From Mastacembelus armatus (taxonomy: Eukaryota > Chordata > Actinopteri > Synbranchiformes > Mastacembelidae): 64,000 bases of DNA. Below the pieces are notes generated by a model. The model was not told where the DNA came from, did no database searches, and saw only the letters and a program-made list of their open reading frames with translations. Below are positions 14,395-34,429 of this stretch, in pieces (position 1 is the stretch's first letter; each line of letters begins with the position of its first letter). The DNA lies in assembly GCF_900324485.2 (NCBI RefSeq), contig NC_046654.1, forward strand, positions 10,584,562-10,648,561. The letters are read 5' to 3'. A program made the translations under genes and the position numbers.

Positions 14395-17300
14395 GTCCTA
14401 TGTCCCAAATGATTTTTGCTTTCGAATGATCTTTTAATATGATGACAAAAAAGACTGAAACACCAAGATTTGCTTAATATTTAATGACTTTAAAATCGAT
14501 TTAAACAGAACTATTTAATCCAGAGGAACGATAAATTGATAGCCATAAACCATCATGTACTCACATCACTTCTTTTAGGTTATATTTGACCATCAAGTTA
14601 CATTTTTAAGTAATTTGACATTCTGGCCTGCCAGAACAAGATTTCTTAGGATGACCTAGAAAGGGGTGTCTTTTCATGAATCAAGTCGAAGTGGCTAATT
14701 TACCAGTAAATAAGACATGTTATATGTATGTATGTGTAGCCAACTGATGGTCATAACATTTTATGCTCTTTCTATAAAGCAATCGGACATGAGAAAAAGT
14801 AGTCAATTTATCAGCAAGGCATCTAAAGAGGTCAGCTTCTTCACACGAAATCACTTAAAATATCCAATTTTCATACAAATCAATAACAAACATGCAATGA
14901 TGAGTTTATCGGTCTACACACAAGTGTACAAATCTGCTACTTAGCAACATGTTTTTTTTTTTCTCTGTTTTACTTTGCATTAATTCAATAGAAAGAAATG
15001 ACCTCCAACACTAACACCGATACTATTAATGCTGAAACAAATTATCTGATTTTTCCTCTTTCATTTTTTTTTTTCATCATGTATCCATTACAAGTGCATA
15101 ACAAGTGTATCTACAACATTGGCGTGAAAGATGTGTAAACAGAACAATTGTACCTGAGAAGCTTTTGTTTCAAATCACCAGAAACGATAAGATGAAATGA
15201 TGAAAATTATAAATCTACTCCGCAAATTCAACAACAACTTACACAGTGAGACTTTGTCTAAAATGTTGCCAATGTTGCGGCTCAGTGAATAAAGTAGAAG
15301 ATGAATACATAAAATGCATCACCACACAATATTTAAATGTAAGTTTGTAAACCTGCAAACCAATAGAGCCACTCTCATGAATTAAAAAAAAAAAAAAAAA
15401 AAGATAAACAAGCAAGTAGAAGGTAAGAACATTGCTCAGTTAACAGCAAAACATTACACAGTGATTTCAAACATGGTATTAGAACCATGTTTATATACAG
15501 TAAATATTAACTCATGTCAGACCCTATTTGTGCTACAGCCAAAAGTATCTCTTTCTTAACTGGCCTGAAATTGCCAAATAAACTGTGAAATAAATGACAG
15601 AACATGCTTAGAACCTGAACAGCAGATTGTCTGCTCCACTGAGCAAAACCTCTTGTGGTAGTAACTTTCTTCTTTTATCTGTTTTTACTCTCAAGAGTAC
15701 TGTGGGCAATAATTTATATTTTTCTTAATATAGTGCAAAGTGATTGTTTAATATGAACATAATTATGTTAGAGATACCACAATGTGTAGAGACAGTGTCT
15801 ATATTTGTACGCTATATCTCTCTTTAAGGCTTCAATAAAGAGGTAAACAACAGAATATTTTCTGCCACTGCTGTCCTAACTTTTCATTACTGGCTAATCC
15901 AATCAGTTCTCAGGACTTGTGATGATGAATTTGTTGAAAATTCAGATGTTTCACCAGAGCAGATAGATTAAGAATAAAAACAGCCTTGCCTTTTCTTTTG
16001 ATCCTTGGCTTGTAACACATTCTGTAACAGTGACCATGTCACTCTCGATGCCAGCTGTAGGATTCAGTGACAGTACATTCTGTTTATTAAAGAGTAGACT
16101 AATGACTGGGAAGACACACATGCAGTTGCCTACACAAACCTGATATATAAAATAAAGTCAAATCAGAAAAATGAAGTACACGCAAACTGTACATAAATAC
16201 ATATTTAGTTACCCAGAAACTCAAAGTGTCTATTAGCATGGAGTTCATTCACTCATTTTATCCTAACTCAATGTCACAAAACCTCATTTATTGAATCATG
16301 AGCCATGTATAATATATATAGAGGGGTCATCATAGGTCACTTTGGTAATACCTTATTCCAAAGCAATGCTGCTTCAGTCATGTAGCTTTTGGCCATTCAG
16401 TATTTTTACTTCTTGCAGCAAAGGCAGCTGGAGTAGTCTTGAGGACAGTTTCACATGGCTTCACTGTTTGAAGAAAGAGCACTCCTGGATCTTGTGAGAG
16501 GCCTTAAGATTCTATGAGGAGGCTGGGAGGGAGGACACAAGAGGAGGATTGAGTTTAGTCAGCTAATAGCTACAATGTGTTGTAGTCTATTTAAAAAATA
16601 TGGTTAGGGTTAATTGTGTTGTTTTGTTGCTACCAAATCCCATGAAAAGCCCAAAGCCGACACTGTGTTAGTCTTATTTTCACCATTGTATGACTTCCTA
16701 ACACTGTAGGTCTCTCTCTGCAGTCTAAAACCCATATGTTCTTACTGTAGATGAAAATCTTCCAAATAAGTTTATAGAGTCTAGTTTTTAAAAAAAAAAA
16801 ACTTTAATAATTCCCTCTAACAGTTGGGCAATGCAGTTGTTTTGGGAAACATTGCTACAAAAGCAGTAAGTTGCACTTTTTTGGGGGGGGGGGGCTCATT
16901 CAAAGCTGCAGATTAATACACATGTAGTGCTTTAGTGGCTATTTATAGCAGCAGGATGGTGCCAATGTTCATCATAGTGAAGGAACATGTAACCCGAGGT
17001 GACTCACTGATGTGTTCACACGTCTATAGCACAGAGGAATCATTTTTGATTACACAGCCAAGATTTGATAGGATCAATTTGTGGTTGGCTTTGGTCTTCT
17101 CATGGGATTTGTTGACTCTAAGAAAAATATAGAATAGTATTCCTTAAAACAGTGTTCTTTCATTTAGTTGGGCATCACTGTGACAGACAAACTGATATTA
17201 GAAATGTATGAACGAATCCAGCACAACCATTTACATAAAGATTACAAAAGGAAAATTTACAATCAGGGGTGAAATATACCAGAAGGCAATCCCATGTCAG

Positions 17301-17556
17301 AATGTCAACAATGTTTGGATGTTTCCCATGCCGCATTTCCAAACAAATGAGATGCTGCACATATATAAAAGCAAGATCACACATTCATTTGCAGTAAAAA
17401 AAAAATTCTTCCAGTAAATTTAACGGCTTCAGCATCATCAGTGCAGAAATCCTATTAGCAGCCTGACGCTCCACATTTGCAGAACTACTGACCCATGATG
17501 ATTCATTTAGCTACACAACAGTGAAAATTAGTGAGTCCGTAAGTAAATCACCACTC
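14395..17556. other. convergent 3' region between mrpl35 and reep1
   Basis: This is probably mostly the long reep1 3' UTR plus a short spacer. Minus-strand AATAAA candidates are at 16292-16287 and 16088-16083. No coding exons were recognised. The right part contains the interspersed repeat listed separately. Confidence 0.5.
16615..17140. repeat. unnamed interspersed repeat, best-preserved copy in the window
   Basis: The sequence runs from CAAATCCCATGAAAAGCCCA through a poly-A and a poly-G tract to GGGATTTGTTGACTCTAAG. Diverged relatives lie at about 13130-13450 and 18490-18600. I see no ORF and no clear terminal repeats, so it is probably non-autonomous. The boundaries are approximate. Confidence 0.45.
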
Positions 17557-20500
17557 TCAAGGGGCAGTTAGAATCAGGCAGCAGCTGAGCGGCCACGATG
17601 ACGAGGCGTATACCTCAGGAGCCTTCCTCTTAACCAGCCTGAGCTGTGGAGGACTCAACACTGGTTGATCCCCTTTCTCCACTTCCTCAGGCTGCTCCGG
17701 AGCTGGAGGAGTGGGAGTTGGAGAGGGTGTGGAGGACTGGGGTGTCAGTGAGGGCGTAATGGTTGTGGACTCAGACTCAGAGGGTGAAATGGTCTGGGAC
17801 GGCAACTCCTTGGAGTTCCATTGGTCCAAACTCAACACCTCATACTCAGTCATGTCAAAATCCTGTCCTGTACCATGGAAAAAGGTGTTGAACAGCATAT
17901 AAATCCTGTCTCTGCTCTATTGTATCGAAAACCAGATACATTTTATGTAATTGCTGTAGAGCAGCAACTGTATATGGTCAGTGGGGATTATGGAAGTTCA
18001 TATTACAGTGCATTATCATCATGCAGACCACAGTGCAGAAGCCAAAGAGTGTGTTATTATAATGAGCAAACTATTTGTTAGAGCACAAAGAAGCATAACT
18101 AGGCTATTTTTATTAAATTCTACTCTGCGTGTATCAAAGTGATCTTAGAGACCCAGGGTTTGTTACATTCTATATTCATCTTATTGTCAACAAGTCTTAT
18201 TGAACATCCAGCAATGAACTGATCCTACTAAAAAGAGGCCAAAGCCCGAGGAAGCTTTCCTCAGTGTCACAAAGCTCCATTGTTGTCCTACAAAGAACAT
18301 GGGCACTGTAGTTCATTTTGACTCAAGCCCAAGATTGTCCTGTTGCTGTAAATACACTACTTACTCCTGGTTTAGAAAAGTGTCCAGCCGTTTTAGAAGA
18401 TTAAAGCCTTGTTTAATAAAACAAACAAAAAAAAAATGTATATGTTTTGATCCATTTTTGAAACCAAGTGGCTTGAGCCTGAGAGCCACAGAGAGATTTT
18501 GGAAGTCAGGAATTATTTGTAATAAAACATGGATGGTTTGGGTTTGTTCAAGGGATTTGTTGACAATTAGAAAATACAAACCCACACTGAACCTGTCCTT
18601 TAGTTTAGATGACAGTTTAGTCATAAACTTAGCAGCTGTTAACAGAATTAATTTGTCAGTTTTCTCTCTTAGTAATTAAATGTACAGATATTTCTGTACA
18701 ATGTCACCAGGTAGATCTGAATGCTATGTTACATGTGAGCTGTATCGCAGGATGGTTAGTCTGGGAGCTCTGTGATGCCTGTCCTGCTCCAGACAGGAAG
18801 GCGGGACTGAGGTTAAGGGGCCACTCAGGAAAGCAGAGGTACGAAACAATATGTATGAGCTTAAACAAGCTTCAACAGGAAGACAAAAATCTACATGACA
18901 ATCTGTCATGCACGAATGAACCAGACACTGATATTTTGTTAGAAAATAGATTTTTAACACAACAGGTTTTAATAATGCCTCTATATCTATTACATTTTTG
19001 CAATTTCTATAAAAGTCATGACTTTTTATTGCTAAGTGTCAATAGACAGTGTGCCAGTAATATCTCCTCACCCTTGTTGTAGTTCTCTGACTTGCTGCGC
19101 ATCATAGTTCTGGTCCGTTGCTGTGCTGCTGCAGGCTGTGTGGTTCCAGGACTGGTGTTAACGGGGTCTGACTGGAAGGAAGACAGATCCTGCATACTGA
19201 AACTCCTCAATCTGTCTGACAGGACCCCTTGGCCCTAGAATGTAAAAAAAAACAAACAAAAAAAAACAACTGGTTTTCATGTGGCTCATCTTGGTGAAAA
19301 AAAGAATCATTTGCTATCTTACTGGATCTTTTACTTCATACACAATCACTGAAAGCTTTAAGCTGACTTTATTGTATGAGAAGCAAACAACAGAACAGGC
19401 TTGATACCCTCGCATACAATGACCCTGCACTGTTGCCCCAGGTCAGTACAAAACAAATGTCCCGAGTCTGCAGTACCTTTGTTGCAGCCATGACAGCAGC
19501 TGTGGCTGCAACGTTCAGCCCTTTCCTCCCAAAATGCACCAGTGTGTCATAGCTTTTGTCCTTGGCTTGGCAGATGTAGTCATCGATGTCCTGAAACAAA
19601 GCCAAAAAGTCATGTGAATATAGTGTCGTCGTCACTGTCACTTACTTTATGCACAGTGTTGGTGTGTTTTATATTGCTGCATTGTGCTATTGAACTCAGT
19701 GACTTTTGAGCTTTACAAAGCTCACTTATCTGTTTCCTGACTCACACAGGGGAAAAAAAAGGAAAAGAGCCACTTTTGTTCTCTGGACATTTGAAAATAA
19801 CTCAAAATCGGTTCGTCACATAATCAGGCAGACTAACTTAAAACCTAGGCCTCTCCTTGCACTGCACCAGAGGAAGTAAAGGAAGATACAACAAAAGATG
19901 GGATTTCACCTTTTCTTTCGAGGAAAGCGTGGGATGAACAAATTTCCTGTATAGCACACTGGAGCCTTTAGTGTAAGGGGACAGCAGCCATACCACAATG
20001 GCTATTTTCAGTTCATAGTAGAAAGGAAGCCTGTAATAGAAACACAAAATGGCAGCAAAACATAATAATCTGGAACCTGGAATGTTTTTCATGCCTGTGA
20101 CAACATATGTTATGTGATAAAAACAAAATGGTGAAGGAAAAGGAGACTGAGGTCACTTACCAGCAAAGAAACATATCTGTAAAAGCTTCCACAGTTGTAA
20201 ACAGAGCAAAGATTATCCAATACATCATCCATTTCACCTACAATGGCATGGAAAAGTTAAAAAAAAGAGTTAATACAGCCACATGTAACACTGGACTACA
20301 ATCAGATTTACAAGGAAGGTGGGACCTGATATCATTTTCATTGAAAACAGCCATAATCCTTAAAAATAATAATCCACTCACATATTCTTTCACATCTTTT
20401 GACTTCACAGCTTTATAAGATGAATATGCAGGATACAGAGTGCCAAACACAAGTCTGGAAGACAGAAAATGTCCCAGTCAAATCCAGACACAAGACAACA

Positions 20501-21906
20501 CTGCAGTTCAACATATATTTAAAATGTGCATGAATAATGTATAAATTCAAGGCATTTCAAATATAATAAATGATCATTATGGATAACACATGGGTTAAGC
20601 AGGCACATTAAGATAAAATGTCAGATGTTAGATTTCGTTCTCTAAACAAGCTCTCAGGTGACATTAAGATAAGAAAACTAAGAGCTTTTTGCCTCAAGAG
20701 AGAAACTATGAAATCGGCTGGGAAAAAGTCAGATTTTGTCCTGGCTGACCAACCTCCAGGGGTGAGATCAAATTTGCAATTTTTTTTTTTTTTCCTTTAT
20801 TTTGAAATTTTTTATTAGGTGTGTAGACACCTGTGCTGTCCGGGCAGAGAAGGCACCCCGTTGAAGTGCTACAGCCAAGCAACAGCTGTGAGTGTCCCTG
20901 ATCAGATTACTGACCCACATCATGTTGCACCAGCTCAGTCTGGCCAACTAACTGGGTCTTAACAGAGTTTGGGAACACAGGGACACTCAAAATAAATGCA
21001 TCAAGCTCTGAGCGACCCCACTGAACCTTTCTCCTGGAGATTGAACCTAAAATGACCTACTTAACCATACCAAAGCTAAGACAGTCCAATCTACAGTTTG
21101 TAATAAGATCATGTAATCTAAATTTACTTCACTATTTTGAGGCTTGGCCATGCTGTTGGTATAATCCAGACCGTCTGCAATGGTGCTGATTCACAATTTG
21201 TGCAGGTAAAAATAGCAAGAACCCACTGTAATGAATGTTATATTCCTAACTATATGGATACACTTGGATTATCACCTTGCATTTTATTACATGTATGATA
21301 ACTCTTGGATGGTAACTTGAGAAGGCTGACCCATCCCTTTTGTTTTTTTTCCAATATGGGACCATCATCAGAGACTATGGCTCCACATATGGACCGCTCC
21401 CGTTGTTCAGTCACGTCGTCGCTCAGTGACATTTAGGCTTCAGCTAATTAAAAGACGCCTCTGATATCGAGAATTGACTCACGGTAATAGATTATTTAGA
21501 CAACCACGTCACCTCTTTGTCGGTAATAAAAACAGGGCCACTTGATAAACAAAGAGTGCCAAGCTGCTGAGCGCCTGACAGCCTGTTTAGAAATACAGCA
21601 CATCTATCTTTCCAGGCCCAGTCCCGATGAAATGGCAAAGTACAGTCCTGTGGAATTATTTTCGGTCAAAAATGAATAGATTGACATCTGATTCCAAACA
21701 CTGCCGTATGAGCCTGCATAAATACATAAATGACGGGGCTGCTATAGGACGCTCCGCTCTGGCACCGTCAAACAGCGTCTCAAATACCCGCAAATACAAA
21801 AACACGCAATTTATTATTATTCTAGGCTGTCACATAGCGTATGGAATAAACATGCAAAAAAAAAACCGACTTACACCACAAGTCTAGAGATGATCCAGGA
21901 GACCAT
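17557..21906 (-). CDS. reep1: receptor expression-enhancing protein 1 (REEP1)
   Basis: Seven exons read on the minus strand: 21906-21875, 20454-20382, 20237-20161, 20030-19910, 19590-19477, 19234-19072, 17867-17557. Phases close to give 296 residues. The start [20 protein letters not shown] and the TB2/DP1/HVA22 domain ([58 protein letters not shown]) identify the REEP family, ER membrane proteins that insert hydrophobic hairpins to curve tubules and contact microtubules. [16 protein letters not shown] and LRSFSMQDL mark the REEP1/2 branch, and neighbours mrpl35 and chmp3 point to REEP1. Human REEP1 is 201 residues; here the last exon adds about 100 residues rich in Ser, Thr and Pro with a KRKAPEVY motif near the end. 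Loss of one copy of human REEP1 causes spastic paraplegia 31. Confidence 0.93.
17868..19071 (-). other. reep1: reep1 intron 6
   Basis: An intron of 1.2 kb. A fragment at about 18490-18600 (GGGATTTGTTGACAATTAG) resembles the repeat at 16615-17140. Long ORFs at 18299-18679 and 18726-19082 show no splice sites or family resemblance. Confidence 0.5.
20455..21874 (-). other. reep1: reep1 intron 1
   Basis: The 1.4-kb first intron between the 32-base first coding exon and exon 2. I see no exon or recognisable mobile element in it. Confidence 0.6.
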
Positions 21907-23950
21907 TGCGCTGCAGAGGCGACAGGACGCGCTGTCTGCGGGGAGGGGCCCAGATGACAGGCGCGTCCAGGCGGCAACGTCCAGACGCAAACAACGCAAC
22001 GTGATGCAGCACGAACACGGAGCAGACTGTGGCTGTTACCCATAGATGGCAGCGTTGCATTGTACTGGCAACACAAACACCAAGCGGCTGCAAATGACAC
22101 GTCTGCTCATTATGGGTTAACCTGCCAGTTATTTTGGCTCTATCACACATCGCACAGAACAGAGGACAGTTTAGAGTGTAAGAACAGTATTAGGTGTTTG
22201 GGTTGAAAAATGATTACTTCTTCTCCTGTTGATCAATTAAACTCTGAATCAGTTATTTGTGCCAAGTCTATGTGAGCACAATTATAAACTAAACTAGCAT
22301 TCTCATATGTACATACATGTGCCTGTGCTCTCATTAAATAAATAAATAAATTGTATAAGAACCTTCATGTTTACACACCATTAACTTTACCACTGGAGTT
22401 TTACCTCACTTTTAAGAACCGACTACATCAGCTAAAGGACATACACACAAATACTGCATCACATTTCATTTTAAATTTCTGATCTCTGATCACCAACCTG
22501 AAAACTCCTGCTTCATTAGTGCAACAGTACCTGTGCTTTTTCCAGTCTCTGGCCTACACATTGGAGCGTGAGAGAAGAGTCGAGGTTTTGTTACAGTACA
22601 ACAAAAGCCACAGAGAAAGGACCACTAAAGGGGCCTTAAGAAATCTAATCCTTTAGTTCAGTTTAAAGCCAAGGGAAGGGCTTCATCAAAGTAGACCTAA
22701 ATGCAATAACCATATTCCGTATTTGTTCCTTATTAAAAACTGACACTGTAATATTACCAAGGAGTAAACTGATGACTCCTATCATGTCACAAGTTACATA
22801 TTAAAAGGCCAGAAATTAATCATCTGATACTTTGAGTCATGTTTGCTGTTTTTACTGCAAGATAGAAGCAACCATGTCATTTAACTCGTGTCACCAACAT
22901 TAGACTGTCTTGTGCAGTTGTGTCGGACCTGCTGACTGGGCCATGGCAACCCAGCAAGTTCACATTTCTTAAAGGCTTCTTCCTGACCAGACTGGCCCTA
23001 ATACTCAGTGTTTATCGTGACACAGTAGGTCTACATCACTGCAAATCGGTGTGATCAATGCTTAAAAGCACAAAGACAGTCCATTCCTCTTACTGCCAAC
23101 CTGTGTTCTTTAAAGTTTATTTCCTTATTTCTTTCCCCATTCACATAGAAAAATTATACAGATAGTATTTCCACAATACATGGGTACTGTACTAACCAAC
23201 TTTTCCATTTCTGCTGGATCTTCCTGCTTCACACACTGTCAAGCAAGTCACACACTGAACAAGCAGAGCGTTAATGTAAGAAATGGGTTACGGTAGCATG
23301 CACGCATTTTTCTGATGAGTGTACTTCACATATATAACCACATACTGAATAGATACATATTGACTGTACAGAAAATACCAAAAGGGGAATCCACCCATCA
23401 CCTCTAGTGTTTTGGATAAATGTAGGCCAATTACTGGTAACAGAGCAGCTGCTGGTTACAATAGGTAATCTAATAGATTAGAATGACACTGATTTATGTC
23501 CAGAGTGGCTTCGACCAACAGTTATAAAATAACTTGTCTGAATCATAAATACCAAAGTACTTCCACCACCAGCCCAAAACTTAAGACAGGATAAAAATAT
23601 GATAAAGCACTGTAGGCACAGCAGGCTTTTCATATTTACACATTATATACACTTTCTCAAACCTTCTCTTTGACTTTGGATAATAAAGAATTATCAAGGG
23701 TTGACGCTCTTAATAAGACAAAAAGCAGAAAAACTTTCTCTTCTGGCTGAATATACGAAACGTTCTATAAAAAAACCTTTTAATGAGATTAACTGTCGTA
23801 GCACAACATTAACCCAAAATGATTATGTGAAATAATAATAATAGTCATATGAAGCAGAGTGGATGCTCGGCGCTATAAAACCTGCTCCAGAATCATCTCT
23901 GTCCTTTATGGAGTGAGATAACTGACTTTACAGGACAGTGGCAGTTCACC
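21907..23950. other. reep1 promoter and chmp3 3' region
   Basis: The left end holds the reep1 5' flank, with a CTCF-like core (12 of 14 positions) at 22039-22052. The right part is presumably the chmp3 3' UTR, with a minus-strand AATAAA at 23121-23116 that would make it about 830 bases long. No other gene was recognised. Confidence 0.5.
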
Positions 23951-25875
23951 TTAGCTCCTCAGAGCTGCCAATCTTGACTGCATCGCTTCAATGTCCTCCT
24001 CTGGCTCATCTTCTTCTGAAGCTGCAGTGGCTCCAGGAAGCTCCACAGGAGGCAGGGCATCTGTCACTTTGCTTGGCGCTTTACCGAGGGCACCTAATAG
24101 AACAAATATGACCATGAAACCAGAGCTTTCAGCATGACTGATTTGCAGTATAAGTCATTCTGTGGTTTGGATTAGAAAAGTTAGTCACTAAATGATTTCA
24201 CAAAGCATGAATCTAAGATTATTTTGTGATGATTTAGTTCAACAAATATTTTTACCTGCTGTGATCTCAAAGAGGATCTTGTCAACTTCCTCCTCTGCTG
24301 CTTCCTCCATCTCCTCACCGTCTTCCATGCTCTCAAAAGTGTCTTCCATCATTTCCTCAATGATGCCAGCCTGAAATAATAATGTGTACATGATGCCATG
24401 GTTTATCAACTTTCAAAGAAATATTAACAAATGATAATTGGAGTCAGCAGCATTATGCTGGACGCTGCTGCTGACCTTTGTCATCTCCTTTGATAGCTCC
24501 CTCATTGTGGCCTGGATCTCTGGGATTTTGACTAAGCTCTGCATAGCTTTCATGACCTCTGTGCTCTTCTGCAGGGATCCAGCTACACGAAGTAAAGCTT
24601 AAAAACACAAAAAATATGTTCTCTTCACTCACAGCACAGAGTAGTACATTAAATTCCATAATAGACAAGATAACAGTTACTAATAATCACAATAAAGCAT
24701 ATAACACAGAATAATGTGAAGCCACTTTCTCCTGTCTTGCTGTATTCCCACACTCACCCAGCTGATTCTTCATGCTGAGTAGTACAGAGTTCATTTGGGC
24801 TTTGGAAGCATAAAGTTTTGTGATAGCTCGTTTGGACTGAACCATCTCCTTTGCGAGAACCACACACACATCCTTCTGTCCCTTCTTGGCAGCATCTTTG
24901 ATAGATCTTTTAACTCTTTCTTGTTCTCTTTGAATATCTGAAACAAAAGGGCACATCATTACACACAGTACTGTGCAAACGTTTTAGGCAGTCTAGATGT
25001 GTAGATTCTTATCACACCATCAGGTGCCTGACTGATCCCACGTTCGTTGTGCTGTGCAGGACAACAAGTCCATAAAAAACCCACTAGAGTTCTTTTCCGT
25101 TCTTCTAGCCAACATGCCTCTGGGATGTGTGAGTAGTAACCTGGAGATTTTTGAAGTGTCCCTTTTCTGTTTCACTTCTGTATTTTCTAAATTACACAAA
25201 AGTGATTTTCTCTTCAATGTGTTTTACATAGAAATCTCAGAATAATCATAAAACTACATCAGAGTTAATGTATTTATGGTCTGGACGTTTTGATACTTAA
25301 TAATTTCCTTACTTTAATGACTCAAGATATCAACAGCTGTTTTGAGGTTAGACTGATGCTTACCTCGAACTTGTCTATCAATCACTCTCATCTCCTTCCT
25401 GATTTTCTGAGACCACTCATTGATCTGAAACGATAGAAGAGAAGAATAAATGTTAAACTAAGCCAAAGTAGGACCGCTGAAACTGATTGTGGTGCCACCT
25501 GAAGCAGCACAATCAGTTTGTTTACGTTGAAGCGACTGACGTGTATGCTAACTAGCTAACGTTAGCTGCTAAACACAGAGGCAAAATAAGAGACTCAATG
25601 GTCTGTTGACGAAACAGGCACATGGAGAAAAATGACAAAACATTAAATGTGGCACTGGCTTATTTATAACTAACTTTGGTTAGATATTAAGTTAGGAAGA
25701 AGTGACGCTAGCAACAACAGGGCAAACCTGAATTAACCTGACAGCTAGCTTAACGTTAGCTAAAGGCACTTTTTTTCTATACGGACACAACTCTTACAGA
25801 CAGGCGTCGTCTCGATTGGTCAGGACTCACCAGATCTTTTGGTGGTTTCTCCGGTGTTCTACCGAACAACCCCAT
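23951..25875 (-). CDS. chmp3: charged multivesicular body protein 3 (CHMP3/VPS24), ESCRT-III subunit
   Basis: Six exons on the minus strand: 25875-25831, 25424-25364, 24937-24758, 24597-24476, 24370-24256, 24093-23951. They give 221 residues against 222 in human. The protein starts MGLFGRTPEKPPKDL, then the basic helical hairpin (EWSQKIRKEMRVIDRQVRD, AAKKGQKDVCVVLAKEMV, KLYASKAQMNSVLLSMKNQL) and the acidic C-terminal region (MEDTFESMEDGEEMEEAAEE). It closes with an MIM1 motif, DIEAMQSRLAALRS, which binds the MIT domain of VPS4. CHMP3 co-polymerises with CHMP2 on CHMP4 filaments during endosomal sorting, cytokinetic abscission and virus budding. The gene is divergent from hspa4l and follows reep1 in tandem, keeping the REEP1-CHMP3 neighbourhood known from human 2p11. 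Confidence 0.97.
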
Positions 25876-26284
25876 TGGCACTTCTAAGTTAAATACCAAG
25901 CTAACCTACCTGACTACAACTAGCACTTCCTACTCTCGTCCAGGCCCCTCGGGCTGCGTACAAACAGGAAAAAACGCTCCTCGGCGAGGAAACGAGGAAA
26001 CAAGGAAACAAGGACAAGTGTTCAAGTGAAACCGAAACGTCTCAGCGAGGAAACGAGGATTTCATATTAAAGATATTCACATATAGGCCTACATTTTACA
26101 TGGGTTTTTTATGGACCAGTCACAATTTTATTTCAATAAATATCCAATTAATTAAGAATATAAAAATAAAAGATATATTTAATTCGGGAAGATTTAACTG
26201 TTAATTATATATTACTAGATATTTAGATGATATTTGAAACCCCGAGCTATGATGAGTCAAATCAAGCCAACATGTCTTGAATTG
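25876..26284. promoter_or_regulatory. chmp3: chmp3 promoter region
   Basis: The start region has a GAGGAAAC/AAGGAAAC 8-bp tandem at 25986-26015 and a GAAACCGAAAC match to the interferon-stimulated response element core (GAAANNGAAAC) at 26028-26038, about 150 bases upstream of the chmp3 ATG. A second GCGAGGAAACGAGGA follows at about 26045-26059. Confidence 0.5.
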
Positions 26285-26285
26285 C

Positions 26286-26655
26286 CACGGTGCATTTAAG
26301 CTTGTGGACATCTGGATTTACAGCAAGAAGGTTCCTGGTTCGAAACCCAGCAGGGGCCTTTCTGTGTAGAGTTTGCATGTTCTCCCTGTGCTTGTGTGGG
26401 TTTACTCCAGGTACTCCTGTTTCCTCTCACAGTCCAAAAACATGTATGTCAGGTTGATTGGTGACTCTAAATTGCCCATAGGAGTGAGTGTGAGTGTGTG
26501 AGGTTGTTTGTCTCTATGTGGCCCTGTGATGGACTGGTGACCTGTCCAGGGTGGACCCCTGCCTTCCACCCAAAGAGAGCTGGGATAGGCTCCAGCAGAT
26601 CACTGTGACCCTGGTTAGGAATAAGTGGGTATAGATAATGGATGAATGGAAAATA
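26286..26655 (+). mobile_element. tRNA-derived teleost SINE
   Basis: About 370 bases with an RNA polymerase III B-box, GGTTCGAAACC, at 26337-26347. The body is typical of a widespread fish SINE: TTTGCATGTTCTCCCTGTG, CACAGTCCAAAAACATG, GGTTGATTGGTGACTCTAAA, TGTGATGGACTGGTGACCTG and GCTGGGATAGGCTCCAGC, ending in TGGATGAATGG. It sits between the divergent chmp3 and hspa4l starts. The A-box is eroded, and there is no long poly-A tail. Confidence 0.85.
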
Positions 26656-26984
26656 ATAATAATGATAATACACAGAGAACGTTTTCCACATATGCAAACA
26701 TCTATATTTGTTGTTACCGTGGCTGCATGGCAGACACTCCCTAATGCATCCATGGTTATAACATTAATAGATGCAATATTAACATAGACCAGAGCCTGTT
26801 GTCAATATTTCCCTGGCTAAAGGCTTTTAGACATTTTCTTTCAGGCAGTGTGCCACTCCTTGCAATCTAAAGATCTAATCTAATCTAATTGGTATTGATC
26901 AATTAAATGTCAATAGCAGTAATTTCATAAATGTCTCAGTAAAGTGAACACGTGACCCCTAAGGTGGCTGTCTCTCAGGTGTAC

Positions 26985-34182
<7,198 letters not shown>

Positions 34183-34423
34183 GATTTGTGTCTGAGAAGC
34201 AAACTCTGCAACAATCACTGCATTTACCGTCACTGGCCATTCAGACAATCGAGACGTCAATTCCTGGGACCATTTCTCACAGCCACTTTTGTGGATTTGT
34301 TTTTTTTCCCTCCTTTTTTCTTTTTTTGTGCACCCACATTGGACTTTACCTTTTCTTTGTTTTCACCCTTTCATCCTTATGTGTGACATTGGTGTGCTTT
34401 ACTCTCAAAGGTTTGACATACTG

Positions 34424-34429
34424 AATAAA
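34424..34429 (+). terminator. hspa4l: poly(A) signal of hspa4l
   Basis: AATAAA about 240 bases after the stop codon. A second AATAAA is at 34698-34703. Confidence 0.65.

Noticed and set aside
18299-18679. 126-codon plus-strand ORF in reep1 intron 6
   Set aside because: No splice sites, no family resemblance, and it overlaps a repeat-like segment.
26330-26350. tRNA gene suggested by GGTTCGAAACC
   Set aside because: The B-box is followed by a typical SINE body, and no tRNA cloverleaf can be drawn.
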